From Kitasatospora viridis (GTDB lineage Bacteria > Actinomycetota > Actinomycetes > Streptomycetales > Streptomycetaceae): a DNA stretch of 64,000 nt. The translations under genes and the position numbers were made by a program. Under the pieces are notes generated by a model, which was not told where the DNA came from, made no database searches, and saw nothing but the letters and a program-made list of their open reading frames with translations. This document shows positions 11,201-18,372 of the stretch, piece by piece. Within the stretch, counting starts at the first letter, position 1. Each line of letters opens with the position of its first letter. The DNA is taken from positions 5,237,001-5,301,000 of the forward strand of contig NZ_VIWT01000001.1 of assembly GCF_007829815.1 (NCBI RefSeq). Reading direction: 5' to 3'.

Positions 11201-12283
11201 TTCCGATCGCGGCGCGATGCCGAGATTTCTCTAGGTATCTATCGGCGAGTTCCAGTGCTAAGTAAGAACGATGATCCGCAGGGGAATCCATGGGGCATTT
11301 CGTTCAGTCAGGGTCTGTTTAATATGACCAGTGACTCCCATCTCTTTCATTCCCGTCAGGATCTTGAAAGTGATGGGTGGATGCTTGCTGGCAATATCTT
11401 TTCCAAGGCTGGAGCAAAGATGCTTCCCCTGTACGAGGCGAAAATGCTCCATCACTATGACCATCACTGGGCTAGCTATGATGAGAGCGGCTCCACTCGC
11501 GATCTCATGACTTCCGAAAGGTTGGATCCGGCTACTGTTGCTCTGCCGCGGTATTGGGTAGCCGAGTCGAAGGTTGAGGAGGCGGTGCGTGCGAAGGATT
11601 GGAATCGCGACTGGTTTATCGGATGGCGCGATATCTGCCGTGCGACTGATGAGCGTACTGCAATCATTGGCGGGTTCCCTCGGTCGGCAGTGGGGAACAA
11701 CCTTCCGATCTCAACGTTGTCCAGGAGTAACGTGGCTCTAGCAGGAGCTCTACTCGCTTGCTTGAGCTCATTCATCTTCGATTTCAATGCGCGCTTCAAG
11801 GTTGGCAGCGTTCACCTCAATTTCTTCATCTCTGAGCAGCTGCCAGTTCTTCCGCCGGCCGATCTTTCCTGCCACTCTGCGTTCATTACGCCCCGAGTGC
11901 TTGAGTTGACCTATAGTGCTTACGATATGGCGGAATTTGCACGTGATCTCGGCGATATTCAGGGCCCGTTCTGTTGGAACGATGAACGTCGCCTGGTCAT
12001 CCGTGCTGAGCTGGATGCGCTATTCTTCCATCTCTATGGCATTACCCGCGACGATGTCGATTACATCCTCGAAACCTTCCCGATCGTGAAGCGGAAGGAT
12101 GAGGCCAAGTATGGCGCTTACCGCACTAAAGATCTGATCCTTTCGATCTACGACCGAATGGCTGCCGCTGGCGTTGGGCTTACTGTCCCCTTGCGTGATG
12201 GTGAGAACTTCATCTCAACTCTCACGCTGCCCGCCGGCGAAGGGCTGCGTCACCCGACGCTAATCGTGCACGGGCCGCGTTAG
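8225..12283 (+). CDS. Eco57I/DrmMI-like N6-adenine DNA methyltransferase
   Basis: A very large (1,352-residue) methylase that probably marks self DNA for the operon. Motif I (DPACGSGHF) is near residue 516 and motif IV (NPPWE) near 795, both intact. The frame KTTGSYYTPSSL near 460 is typical of PglX/Eco57I-type enzymes. Residues 1-450 form a long helical N-terminal region; about 800-1350 should hold the target-recognition domain. Base composition changes from about 10640 onward: codons become AT-richer than in the first 2.4 kb and in both upstream genes, which suggests the specificity half was exchanged by recombination. The start overlaps the stop of the SNF2 gene. Transcription ends at the hairpin beginning 4 bp after the stop. 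PglX of BREX is the nearest alternative, but no pglZ or brxL is present. Confidence 0.85.
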   Translation: MSATTRNQVFSAVHTVGGLLPVDILVRIAEGKDVSGAKPADYGVIGSRSVRDDAERHWDYLKSVWRELRSRLPEDAETGVPAADPTGIAVAQWLEPLFAELGFGRLTVVGGDGIPADSDTEKVFAVSHRWQHALVHLTPWNTDLDRRPGGAGTVPPQSMLQECLNRTEAHLWGVLSNGRQLRLLRDSSAMATASYVEFDLEAIFDGELFSEFVLLYRLLHVSRFEVAEGAAASACRLEKWRTEAIASGTRALDQLRKGVQDAITTLGTGFLRHPDNAALRENVKAQGLHNALLRLAYRLLFLFVAEDRDVLHAPEVGETERERYATYFSSARLRAHARRRRGTAHGDRWQALRVVLDALGDEKGRPELGLPGLGGLFTHTDADSPLDGLSLSNEYLLTAVRHLAQVRDMGSRRWRAVDYRHLDAEELGSIYESLLELVPQHSAVDRTFELVELAGNTRKTTGSYYTPSSLIDCLLDSALDPVIDDAVKRGEQAAIAAGRSDPAEDIVVELLSLTVCDPACGSGHFLVAAARRIAKRVAAVRERNPEPTLSAVRHALHEVVARCIYGVDLNPMAVELAKVSLWLEAMEPGKALSFLDAHVKHGNGLVGATPALLLKGIPSEAFKPIEGDDKKIAKSLEKQNDKELSGQSSLFDLGDGLKIANTAFASGLRRITTAKSDTLTDVRQQESAYTEWSEADVYVRALRAADAWCAAFVWPKVADAPQAVTHEVFQALQDPEAGAASQAMHDEIVRLREQYRFFHWHLEFPEVFTVPGELAGLEVDQRTGWVGGFSCMLGNPPWEHLELKEQEFFSSRAPKIAGVAGVKRKNLIDGLRAEDPSLHEAYEAAKRNIDGTRHFASSSGLFPLCGRGRIKTDSIFAEQGHKLTSPYGRMGMVLPTGIATDATTQFFFKNLVQSGSIAALYDFENRAALFPAVDSRMKFSILSLVGRFRREPAARLAFFLHDPVELEDTNRVFRLTPDEITLINPNTGTCPVFRSRRDAEISLGIYRRVPVLSKNDDPQGNPWGISFSQGLFNMTSDSHLFHSRQDLESDGWMLAGNIFSKAGAKMLPLYEAKMLHHYDHHWASYDESGSTRDLMTSERLDPATVALPRYWVAESKVEEAVRAKDWNRDWFIGWRDICRATDERTAIIGGFPRSAVGNNLPISTLSRSNVALAGALLACLSSFIFDFNARFKVGSVHLNFFISEQLPVLPPADLSCHSAFITPRVLELTYSAYDMAEFARDLGDIQGPFCWNDERRLVIRAELDALFFHLYGITRDDVDYILETFPIVKRKDEAKYGAYRTKDLILSIYDRMAAAGVGLTVPLRDGENFISTLTLPAGEGLRHPTLIVHGPR

Positions 12284-12286
12284 TCT

Positions 12287-12338
12287 CGATCGTGTGTGAG
12301 GGCCCGCCAGCAAGCTGGCGGGCCCTCACACACGATCG
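12287..12338. terminator. Perfect 24-bp stem, bidirectional terminator
   Basis: Arms 12287-12310 and 12315-12338 are exact reverse complements around the loop CAAG. It lies 4 bp after the methylase stop and 4 bp before the stop of the convergent DUF397 gene, so it can end transcription from both sides. No strong T-tract follows, which is common in actinomycetes. Confidence 0.9.
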
Positions 12339-12341
12339 GAG

Positions 12342-12539
12342 TTAGTTCGCCAAGTGGTCGAACTCGCCGGCCTTGACGCCGAGTATGAAGGCGCGGAGCT
12401 TCTCGGGCGATGTAGTGACAATGACATCCGGGTCGTCGCTCTCGCGCAGCTTGATGGTGCCATCGGGAGCTGCAGCAAGGTAGATGCAGTTGGCGGCGTC
12501 TGCACTGTAGGAGGACTTCTGCCAGCTCTGAACTACCAT
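12342..12539 (-). CDS. DUF397 domain protein
   Basis: A small protein of about 65 residues with the DUF397 pattern: W-K-SSYS near the N-terminus, N-C-I-Y-L, then an RES/D strand and a C-terminal helix. In Streptomyces these proteins are usually paired with XRE/DUF5753 regulators, as with bldB- or whiJ-type partners. I place the start at the ATG whose first base is 12539, because AAGGAG sits just upstream; an in-frame upstream ATG at 12572 has no comparable site. It is 13 bp downstream of the XRE gene and surely in the same operon. The direct target is unknown. Confidence 0.9.
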   Translation of the reverse strand: MVVQSWQKSSYSADAANCIYLAAAPDGTIKLRESDDPDVIVTTSPEKLRAFILGVKAGEFDHLAN

Positions 12540-12552
12540 GCTCGCTCCTTGC

Positions 12553-13404
12553 TCAGATGTTCTGTGTGACATGGTGGATGAGGTCGCGGGACGCCTCCGG
12601 GTTGAGCGAATTCATCTCCAACCGATCCATCACGATCCGGTACTTGAACAACTGCGGGTCGGTGTCGATGAACTCGGATGTTGCCCCGTCGACCTGGACG
12701 GTGTCCAGTCGGGGGACCTCGGCGTTGAAATACACGATGCCAGCGCCGGAGCCGGGGTAGCTGCCAGTGCCGAATGGCATTACGCGCAGGTCGATGTGAG
12801 GGTTCTCGCTCATGGTCAGCAGGTGCTTCAACTGGGCGCGGGCCACCTCGGGGCCGCCGAAACCCATCTGCAGGGCGGCCTCGTGAACGAGGACCGACAG
12901 TGGTGTCGGCTCCGCGCCGTACAGCACCGCCTGTCGCTTGATGCGGTGAGAGACGAGATGCTCGACCTCGGGCGGTGACAGCGGCGGCACTGAGTCTCGG
13001 AAGAGCGCGCGAGCGTGCTCCGGTGTCTGGAGTAGGCCGGGGATATGGATCGCTGAAGCGATCCGCATCGACTGTGCATGGTGTTCGAGCTCCGCCAAGT
13101 CGAGCGCACCGGACGGGAGGATCTCGCGGTATTCCTCCCACCACCCCCGCGTCCGGCCGCCGGTCATCTCGGTGAGCGCATCGATCAGCTTGTCGTCGGC
13201 GCAGTCGTAGAGGCGCGCCAGGGCCCGCACCCGGTCTGCACTCACCGGGTAGCCCCCGGACTCGATGCTGCTGAGTCGGGACTGGGTGGCGCCGTGCAAC
13301 TCCCCGGCGCGCGTAACCGACAAGCCTGCCTGCTCGCGCAGCCGGCGCAGCTCTGCGCCGAGCCTCCGCTGCCGGATGCTCGGTGGGGTCTTGCTGGGCG
13401 GCAT
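12553..13404 (-). CDS. XRE-family regulator with DUF5753 domain
   Basis: A 283-residue DNA-binding protein. Residues about 12-70 form a Cro/C1-type helix-turn-helix (LRRLREQAGLSVTRAGEL...SRLSSIESG). Residues about 100-275 match DUF5753 (the pattern IPGLLQTPEHARA and a following R-Q-VL segment). Together with the downstream DUF397 gene it forms the standard Streptomyces WhiJ-like pair. The ATG at 13404 is preceded by GGAAAGGAAG. It is divergent from the small gene at 13593 and convergent with the DISARM-like operon. It could be a resident chromosomal regulator or a control unit of the island; the sequence does not decide this. Confidence 0.9.
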   Translation of the reverse strand: MPPSKTPPSIRQRRLGAELRRLREQAGLSVTRAGELHGATQSRLSSIESGGYPVSADRVRALARLYDCADDKLIDALTEMTGGRTRGWWEEYREILPSGALDLAELEHHAQSMRIASAIHIPGLLQTPEHARALFRDSVPPLSPPEVEHLVSHRIKRQAVLYGAEPTPLSVLVHEAALQMGFGGPEVARAQLKHLLTMSENPHIDLRVMPFGTGSYPGSGAGIVYFNAEVPRLDTVQVDGATSEFIDTDPQLFKYRIVMDRLEMNSLNPEASRDLIHHVTQNI

Positions 13405-13592
13405 CCGCTGCTTCCTTTCCTCACTGGCCGTTGCTGGCGTCGTTCACTCTTGGGAGTGATGATGCGATGGATCCTTCAAGAGTGGTGGACTACATCCTAT
13501 CGACTGGCTACTTTTGATCCTGCGTCAGAGTCGTCCGCTGTCCGTCGAGGTGGCAGCGCCGCGTTCAACTCGCTTTCGTGTAGGAGACTTCC
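13405..13592. promoter_or_regulatory. Divergent intergenic region with an inverted repeat
   Basis: This 188-bp gap separates the XRE gene from the 13593 gene and must hold both promoters. A heptamer inverted repeat (CACTCTT at 13445-13451, AAGAGTG at 13478-13484, 26 bp between) could be an operator for the XRE protein. A clear TAGGAGAC ribosome site precedes the ATG at 13593. Confidence 0.4.
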
Positions 13593-13946
13593 ATGACTGC
13601 TGCGCCCTCGCAAAACCCCCAGCCGGTCACGCCCCTGTGGCCGACTCCTGTGCCCTTCGAGCAGGAGCTGTGCGGGCTCGTGCTCGACACCGCGCCCCGC
13701 TTGTTCGCCGTCGTCCACGTGAGCGACGAGGGAACCGAGGTCGCCGACGGGTGGGTCGTCGCCTGGGGGATCGCCGACGGCGAGAAGTCCGCCTGCATCG
13801 TCAGTGTCGCGGGGCAGACGCAGATGGCCCTCACCTCGCCCGAGTGCGCCGTGCACCTGTTCGCCGGGCGACCGGGGATCACGGCGCGGCTGGTCTGGCT
13901 CGCGGCACCAGGCGCCGCCGCGCTCGATGGGGCTGAGGCTGCCTGA
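13593..13946 (+). CDS. Conserved hypothetical small protein
   Basis: A 117-residue, slightly acidic protein that I do not recognise. It has no signal peptide, membrane segment or metal-binding cysteines. The middle (about residues 27-95) reads as alternating short strands (LVLDTAPRLFAVVHV, GWVVAWGI, ACIVSVAG), suggesting a compact beta-rich fold. The start is well supported by TAGGAGAC 5-10 bp upstream. Divergent placement beside an XRE/DUF397 pair is common for small unknown genes in Streptomyces, so it may be a target of that regulator. It is separated from the next gene by about 90 bp. Confidence 0.65.
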   Translation: MTAAPSQNPQPVTPLWPTPVPFEQELCGLVLDTAPRLFAVVHVSDEGTEVADGWVVAWGIADGEKSACIVSVAGQTQMALTSPECAVHLFAGRPGITARLVWLAAPGAAALDGAEAA

Positions 13947-14037
13947 GCCAGTTCCGTGCCTCCGTCCGTCGGTGGGCGGCGATAGCATCCCGCTTGGCGC
14001 GAACGATGCTGACGGAACATCAGGAAGTGAGACTACT

Positions 14038-15198
14038 GTGGGCTTCCCCTCAAGTGACATGCTGTCAGTGGTGGGGAGCTTCCTCACCTACCAGTCGCTC
14101 GGCAAACGGTTCCGCACGCGGCATCCTGATCTTGCCGCGCGTCTACAGGTCCCGGACTCGTTACCGCTGCACCTGTCGGTGCCGCTGACCGGCGGGCGTT
14201 CGGTGCTCCTCGCCCAGTGGCGTTTCGACAAGCCGTACGACTGCGCCCCAGTCTGGGCAGTGGTGGGACCCGACATCGCCGAGCCGCCCCGCATCTGGTC
14301 GGCGACAACGAGCAGCGACATCCTCGTGGACGCACTCCACGCCAGAGCTGTCGCCGAGCTCGGGCGCGTCGAGGAGCAGAGCCCCTGGCGGTGGGACGAG
14401 CCCGTGGTCGGCGAAATCGTGGCGCTCGCGGACGAGTTGGCAGCCCGCAGCGTGCCCGTCCTGATGGCCGTGGCGCAGAACAGGTCCCGCGCTGTGGAGG
14501 TCGAACGAGGCACGAAGGAGGAGTACTTCGGACGCGACGAGGGCGACTTCCTCGTCGTTCGGGGCCAGGGAAGTCTGATCACCGTGTCCCACAAGCCGCT
14601 GTCCGGCTGGGTCGCCGACGTCCGGCCGGCGGAAGGTGGAGCCTCACAGCGGCTCGACCTGGGCGGTCTCCTCCTCGGCCAGCCGTCCGCCGTCCCCGGC
14701 TTGGAGTCCGGCCGCGTTGACCGGGCCGACCTCGCGGGCCTGGTGGCCGAGCTGGCCCGCGTTCCCCATGTCCCCACGGTGGATGACGGTTTCGTCAGCA
14801 CCCTCCCGGCGGGGTCGACCCTCCTCGACTCCGCCGCCCGAGAGCTGGCTCGGACGGGATTCGCGGGCGTCGTACCGGACAGCAATGGCCGTACGCGACT
14901 TGACTCGGATACCTTCCACATCGAGTGGTGGACCCGATGGAAGAGCATCGGCCTCGCCGACATGCAGCGCTTGTACGGCATTGCGGCCGCGAAGCGCCGA
15001 CGGCTGATGGTCCTCGTGACGGAGAACTCCGCCACCCGACCCGCGCTCGCCTTCGCCGACGATGTGGAGGCCTTCGTCTTCGCGGTGGATCCCGACAGCC
15101 GTCGACTCGGTGCTTGCAACGGTCTCGCGCGCGAGGTCGTACTCGACGACCCGACCTGGCTCCCGGCGCGGGGCCTGTTCGACCGCCGGCCGACCTGA
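14038..15198 (+). CDS. Unknown protein with degenerate Mrr-like restriction endonuclease domain
   Basis: 386 residues from a GTG at 14038 preceded by CAGGAAGTGA; the frame extends further upstream but without a comparable start. The N-terminal two thirds match nothing I know. The C-terminal segment, residues about 270-365 (LLDSAARELARTGF..., then IEWWTRW...ADMQRLYGIAA...LMVLVTENS), follows the order of Mrr-type PD-(D/E)xK domains: helix, strand, a Q-x-K strand, the helix of the 'V-x-D-V-Q-x-L-Y-G-A' type, then the 'V-T-T' strand. Where active enzymes have Q-x-K, this one reads IEWWT, so the catalytic lysine appears lost. It may be a non-cleaving DNA-binding or sensor protein, or the resemblance may be weak. 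It lies directly upstream of mcrBC on the same strand, with a hairpin between. Confidence 0.6.
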   Translation: MGFPSSDMLSVVGSFLTYQSLGKRFRTRHPDLAARLQVPDSLPLHLSVPLTGGRSVLLAQWRFDKPYDCAPVWAVVGPDIAEPPRIWSATTSSDILVDALHARAVAELGRVEEQSPWRWDEPVVGEIVALADELAARSVPVLMAVAQNRSRAVEVERGTKEEYFGRDEGDFLVVRGQGSLITVSHKPLSGWVADVRPAEGGASQRLDLGGLLLGQPSAVPGLESGRVDRADLAGLVAELARVPHVPTVDDGFVSTLPAGSTLLDSAARELARTGFAGVVPDSNGRTRLDSDTFHIEWWTRWKSIGLADMQRLYGIAAAKRRRLMVLVTENSATRPALAFADDVEAFVFAVDPDSRRLGACNGLAREVVLDDPTWLPARGLFDRRPT

Positions 15199-15203
15199 GC
15201 GAA

Positions 15204-15225
15204 ACGGGCGAGACTTCTCGCCCGT
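15204..15225 (+). terminator. Candidate terminator hairpin
   Basis: A 9-bp perfect stem (15204-15212 with 15217-15225) with loop ACTT begins 5 bp after the Mrr-like gene stops. No T-run follows, so it may attenuate rather than end transcription into mcrB. Confidence 0.45.
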
Positions 15226-15304
15226 CCGGCCTGTTGCCGCGGCCATTTGGCCCCAGGCCCTATTGTGCGTACAGGGTTTCGAGGGCGAGGGACGGAAAAG
15301 GGTC

Positions 15305-17107
15305 GTGGAGGACGAGTACCAGGAGTTCAAGCTGCGGGTGACCGTCGGCGGGCCGGTCGCCCGCGGGCGGCTGCTGCCGGAGATGGGCAGCAACGGCAGT
15401 CAGAAGTTCCTGGTGTACGCGGGGGCGCCGGCGCGGGCACGGGTCGTGCCGTCTTTCGAGGAGCGGAGGGCATCCTCCTACCGGCTGCGGATGCAGTTGA
15501 CGGATGACGGCAAGCTGCGCCCGTCCGAGCAGTGGCCCGGACTCCTCGAACTGGTGGAGGACGTGGAATGCAATTCCCCGTCCGCTGCGGCGGAGATCCT
15601 GATGGGCCGCTCGGCCAACGGCTGGACGCGGTGGCGGACTGAGGACGACCGGCCCTTGTCAGAGTTCATGCCGGGTGTTTGGGCGGGCCCCAACCGGGCC
15701 TGGCTGGTTCGCGGTTCCAACGTCTCGGGCCTCGACCTCGTCCAGCGGCTCTGGCTGCCGGAGGGGCTGACCACCGTCGCCGCCTCCCGGTTGCGGCAGG
15801 GCGTCGGGCAGGGCACGAGCAAGGAGCAGCTGCGCGAGTACGTCCAGGAGGACTACGAGTCCGCCGCGACGTACAGTCAGCGGCAGGACCTCGTCGAGGA
15901 GTTGCACGCATTCCTCTCCCGGATCAAGCCCGGTGACACCGTGTGCACCATCTCCGGTGGACTGCTCTACGTGGGTGAGGTGACGGGGTCCGCAGAGCAG
16001 GCGCCCACCGAGGACGCGCGGTCCAACCTGCGCCGCCCAGTGGACTGGCAGAGCGAGGGGTACCCCTACGCCGATCTGCCGGAGGAGCTCCAGCAGAAGC
16101 TCTCCATCCAGCACGACGTCGTCGATCTCACCTCGGTACAGGCCCTGATCGAGGGTCTGGGAGTGAGCGACCAGGAGCTGGCGGCGGAGGCCGAGGCCAT
16201 AGAGCGCGACCCGAGCGTGGAGATCCTCATCGCCCGGCGCGAACTGACGCTCCCCGAGCCCACCCCGGAGCTCGCCCGGGACCTGCTCGTCCACGACGTG
16301 GCCTGGCTCCAGGAGGTACGCGACCTGCTCTGGGACGAGCGCCAGCTGGTGCTCTACGGCCCGCCGGGCACCGGCAAGACCTATCTCGCCCAGAAGCTCG
16401 CCGAGTTCCTGGGCGGTGGACCCGAACAGGTCAAGCTGGTCCAGTTCCACCCCTCCTACGCCTACGAGGACTTCTTCGAGGGCTTCCGCCCCAAGGAGGA
16501 CCCGGAGACGCGGGAGGTCGCCTTCCGGCTCACTGCCGGCCCGCTGCGTGAACTTGCCGACCTCGCCTCCCGCGAGGGCAACCGGCACGTGCCGCACTTC
16601 CTGATCATCGACGAGATCAACCGGGCCAACCTGGCGAAGGTCTTCGGCGAGCTGTACTTCCTCCTGGAGTACCGCAACAAGTCGGTGCGGCTCACTTACT
16701 CCGGCGACGACTTCGCCCTGCCGCCGAACCTCTTCGTCATCGGCACCATGAACACCGCCGACCGCTCCATCGCCCTGGTCGACGCGGCGATGCGGCGCCG
16801 GTTCGCATTCGTCGAGCTGTCACCGCGGACCGAGCCGACCAGTGGCCTGCTGCGCCGCTGGCTGGCCGACAAGGGATACGACAGCGAGCCGGCCGACCTG
16901 CTGGACGCCCTCAACGCCCGGATCGACGAAGCGGACTTCCGGATCGGCCCCTCCTATCTGATGAAGTCAGGCGTCTACCGGGAGGGCGGACTCGATCGCA
17001 CCTGGCGGACGAAGATCCTCCCGCTCCTCGAAGAGCACCACTATGGAGAGGGTGTCGACATCGAGAAGCGGTACGGGCTCGCCGCTCTCAAGGATGCTCT
17101 GGCATGA
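15305..17107 (+). CDS. mcrB: McrB-like AAA+ GTPase of a McrBC restriction system
   Basis: The motor subunit of a modification-dependent restriction enzyme. From the GTG at 15305 (GGAAAAGGG just upstream) the protein has about 600 residues; the open frame extends upstream over the preceding gene but that part is not protein-like. Walker A is GPPGTGKT near residue 351, Walker B FLIIDEINRANL near 432, and the McrB hallmark MNTADRS near 481, followed by AAMRRRFAF. Residues about 200-260 (IKPGDTVCTISGGLLYVGEV) resemble an EVE/PUA-like module, a fold that reads modified bases in several McrB proteins; this is inference. The gene overlaps mcrC by 4 bp (ATGA). Confidence 0.9.
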   Translation: MEDEYQEFKLRVTVGGPVARGRLLPEMGSNGSQKFLVYAGAPARARVVPSFEERRASSYRLRMQLTDDGKLRPSEQWPGLLELVEDVECNSPSAAAEILMGRSANGWTRWRTEDDRPLSEFMPGVWAGPNRAWLVRGSNVSGLDLVQRLWLPEGLTTVAASRLRQGVGQGTSKEQLREYVQEDYESAATYSQRQDLVEELHAFLSRIKPGDTVCTISGGLLYVGEVTGSAEQAPTEDARSNLRRPVDWQSEGYPYADLPEELQQKLSIQHDVVDLTSVQALIEGLGVSDQELAAEAEAIERDPSVEILIARRELTLPEPTPELARDLLVHDVAWLQEVRDLLWDERQLVLYGPPGTGKTYLAQKLAEFLGGGPEQVKLVQFHPSYAYEDFFEGFRPKEDPETREVAFRLTAGPLRELADLASREGNRHVPHFLIIDEINRANLAKVFGELYFLLEYRNKSVRLTYSGDDFALPPNLFVIGTMNTADRSIALVDAAMRRRFAFVELSPRTEPTSGLLRRWLADKGYDSEPADLLDALNARIDEADFRIGPSYLMKSGVYREGGLDRTWRTKILPLLEEHHYGEGVDIEKRYGLAALKDALA

Positions 17108-18318
17108 CGAGCGGTGCTGTCGTCGAACTGGTCGAACACGCCCCGGCCGTCAGCCGTCCGCTCCCGGACACGGCCGGCCGGGCGCTCGCCGCCTCCCGCA
17201 TCCTCGACACCGCAGCCCCCGACCCGTACCGGACGGGCCACTGGACACTCCGCGCCGGCAGCAAGGTCGGCGCGGTGACCCTCGACGTGCCGGGCGGTGA
17301 ACCCGTCGCCGTCCGCATCGCCCCCAAGGTGCCGATCGCCCGCCTCTTCTTCCTGATCGGCTACAGCCTCGACCCACGCGGCTGGCGCGACGGCCAGGTC
17401 GAGTTGGGCGAGAACCACGACGTCCTCCCAGCCCTCGCCCACGCCGTCGAACGCCAGGTGGACCGGGCACTGCGCCAGGGCCTGCTGCAGGGGTACCGGG
17501 CAGTCGACGAGAGTGCCCTCGTGGTGCGCGGCCGGATCCGCGAGGCCGAGCAGATCCGCCGCCGGTTCGGTGCCGCCCTGCCGGTGGAGATTGCCTACGA
17601 CGAGTTCACCACCGACATCGCCGAGAACCGCATCCTGCGCACCGCCGTCGAACGGTTGCTCCGGCTGCCTGGCGTGCCCCGTGACGTACGGCGCCGCTTG
17701 CTCCACCAGCGGGTCCGGCTCGCCGAGGTGACTCCGCTGGTGCGCGGTCAGGAAATCCCGGACTGGCGCCCCACGCGTCTCAACTCCCGCTACCACCAGG
17801 CCCTCCACCTCGCCCGTGTGATCCTCGACGGCTTCTCGCCCGAGCACACCACCGGTGAGCTGCGCATCGACGGCTTCCTGTTCAACATGAACAAGCTCTT
17901 CGAGGACTTCGTCACGATCGCCCTGCGCGAGGCATACCGGGCCACCGACCTCACCTGCCGCTTCCAGGACTCGCACCACCTCGATGAGGCGTCCATGATC
18001 CGGATGAAGCCGGACTTCGTCCTGTACGGACCGGCCGGCACCCCACGAGCCGTCGCCGACACCAAGTACAAGGCCGAGAAACGCGACGGCTATCCGGACG
18101 GCGATCTCTACCAGATGCTCGCCTACTGCACCGCCCTGGGCCTGCCCCAGGGCCACCTCGTCTACGCGAAAGGCAACGCCCCGCACGCCGCCCACCGGGT
18201 CCGCCAGGCCGGCATCACCATCCATCAGCACGCGCTGGACCTCGACCGGCCGCCCACGGAGCTGCTGGCCGAAGTCAGCTCGCTGGCCCGGAAGATGGCG
18301 GCCGACCGAACGCTATGA
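17104..18318 (+). CDS. mcrC: McrC-like PD-(D/E)xK nuclease subunit
   Basis: 404 residues, the usual size for McrC, which joins the McrB hexamer and cuts DNA. The N-terminal part (1-200) gives the beta-rich McrC fold; the nuclease core is near residues 290-325, with MKPDFVLYG followed by AVADTKYK, i.e. the D and the D-x-K of the PD-(D/E)xK site, both intact. The ATG overlaps the mcrB stop as ATGA, so the two are translationally coupled. The target modification cannot be told from the sequence; the McrB N-terminus would set it. Confidence 0.92.
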   Translation: MTSGAVVELVEHAPAVSRPLPDTAGRALAASRILDTAAPDPYRTGHWTLRAGSKVGAVTLDVPGGEPVAVRIAPKVPIARLFFLIGYSLDPRGWRDGQVELGENHDVLPALAHAVERQVDRALRQGLLQGYRAVDESALVVRGRIREAEQIRRRFGAALPVEIAYDEFTTDIAENRILRTAVERLLRLPGVPRDVRRRLLHQRVRLAEVTPLVRGQEIPDWRPTRLNSRYHQALHLARVILDGFSPEHTTGELRIDGFLFNMNKLFEDFVTIALREAYRATDLTCRFQDSHHLDEASMIRMKPDFVLYGPAGTPRAVADTKYKAEKRDGYPDGDLYQMLAYCTALGLPQGHLVYAKGNAPHAAHRVRQAGITIHQHALDLDRPPTELLAEVSSLARKMAADRTL

Positions 18319-18329
18319 TCACGATCTGA

Positions 18330-18358
18330 AGATCCATCAGGGCCAGATCCGTCAGGGC
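18330..18358 (+). repeat. 14-bp near-perfect tandem repeat upstream of the RelE-helicase gene
   Basis: AGATCCATCAGGGC (18330-18343) is followed one base later by AGATCCGTCAGGGC (18345-18358), one mismatch. A TATGAT hexamer at 18313-18318 may be a -10 element. The repeats may bind a regulator, possibly the RelE-like domain of the encoded protein. The second copy is followed by the ribosome site GAGGGAG. Confidence 0.4.
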
Positions 18359-18372
18359 GAGGGAGTCCGCCG

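Noticed and set aside
1..12283. BREX or Pgl system
   Set aside because: The methylase is PglX-like, but no pglZ, brxC/pglY or brxL gene is present; helicase/DUF1998 plus SNF2 fits DISARM better.
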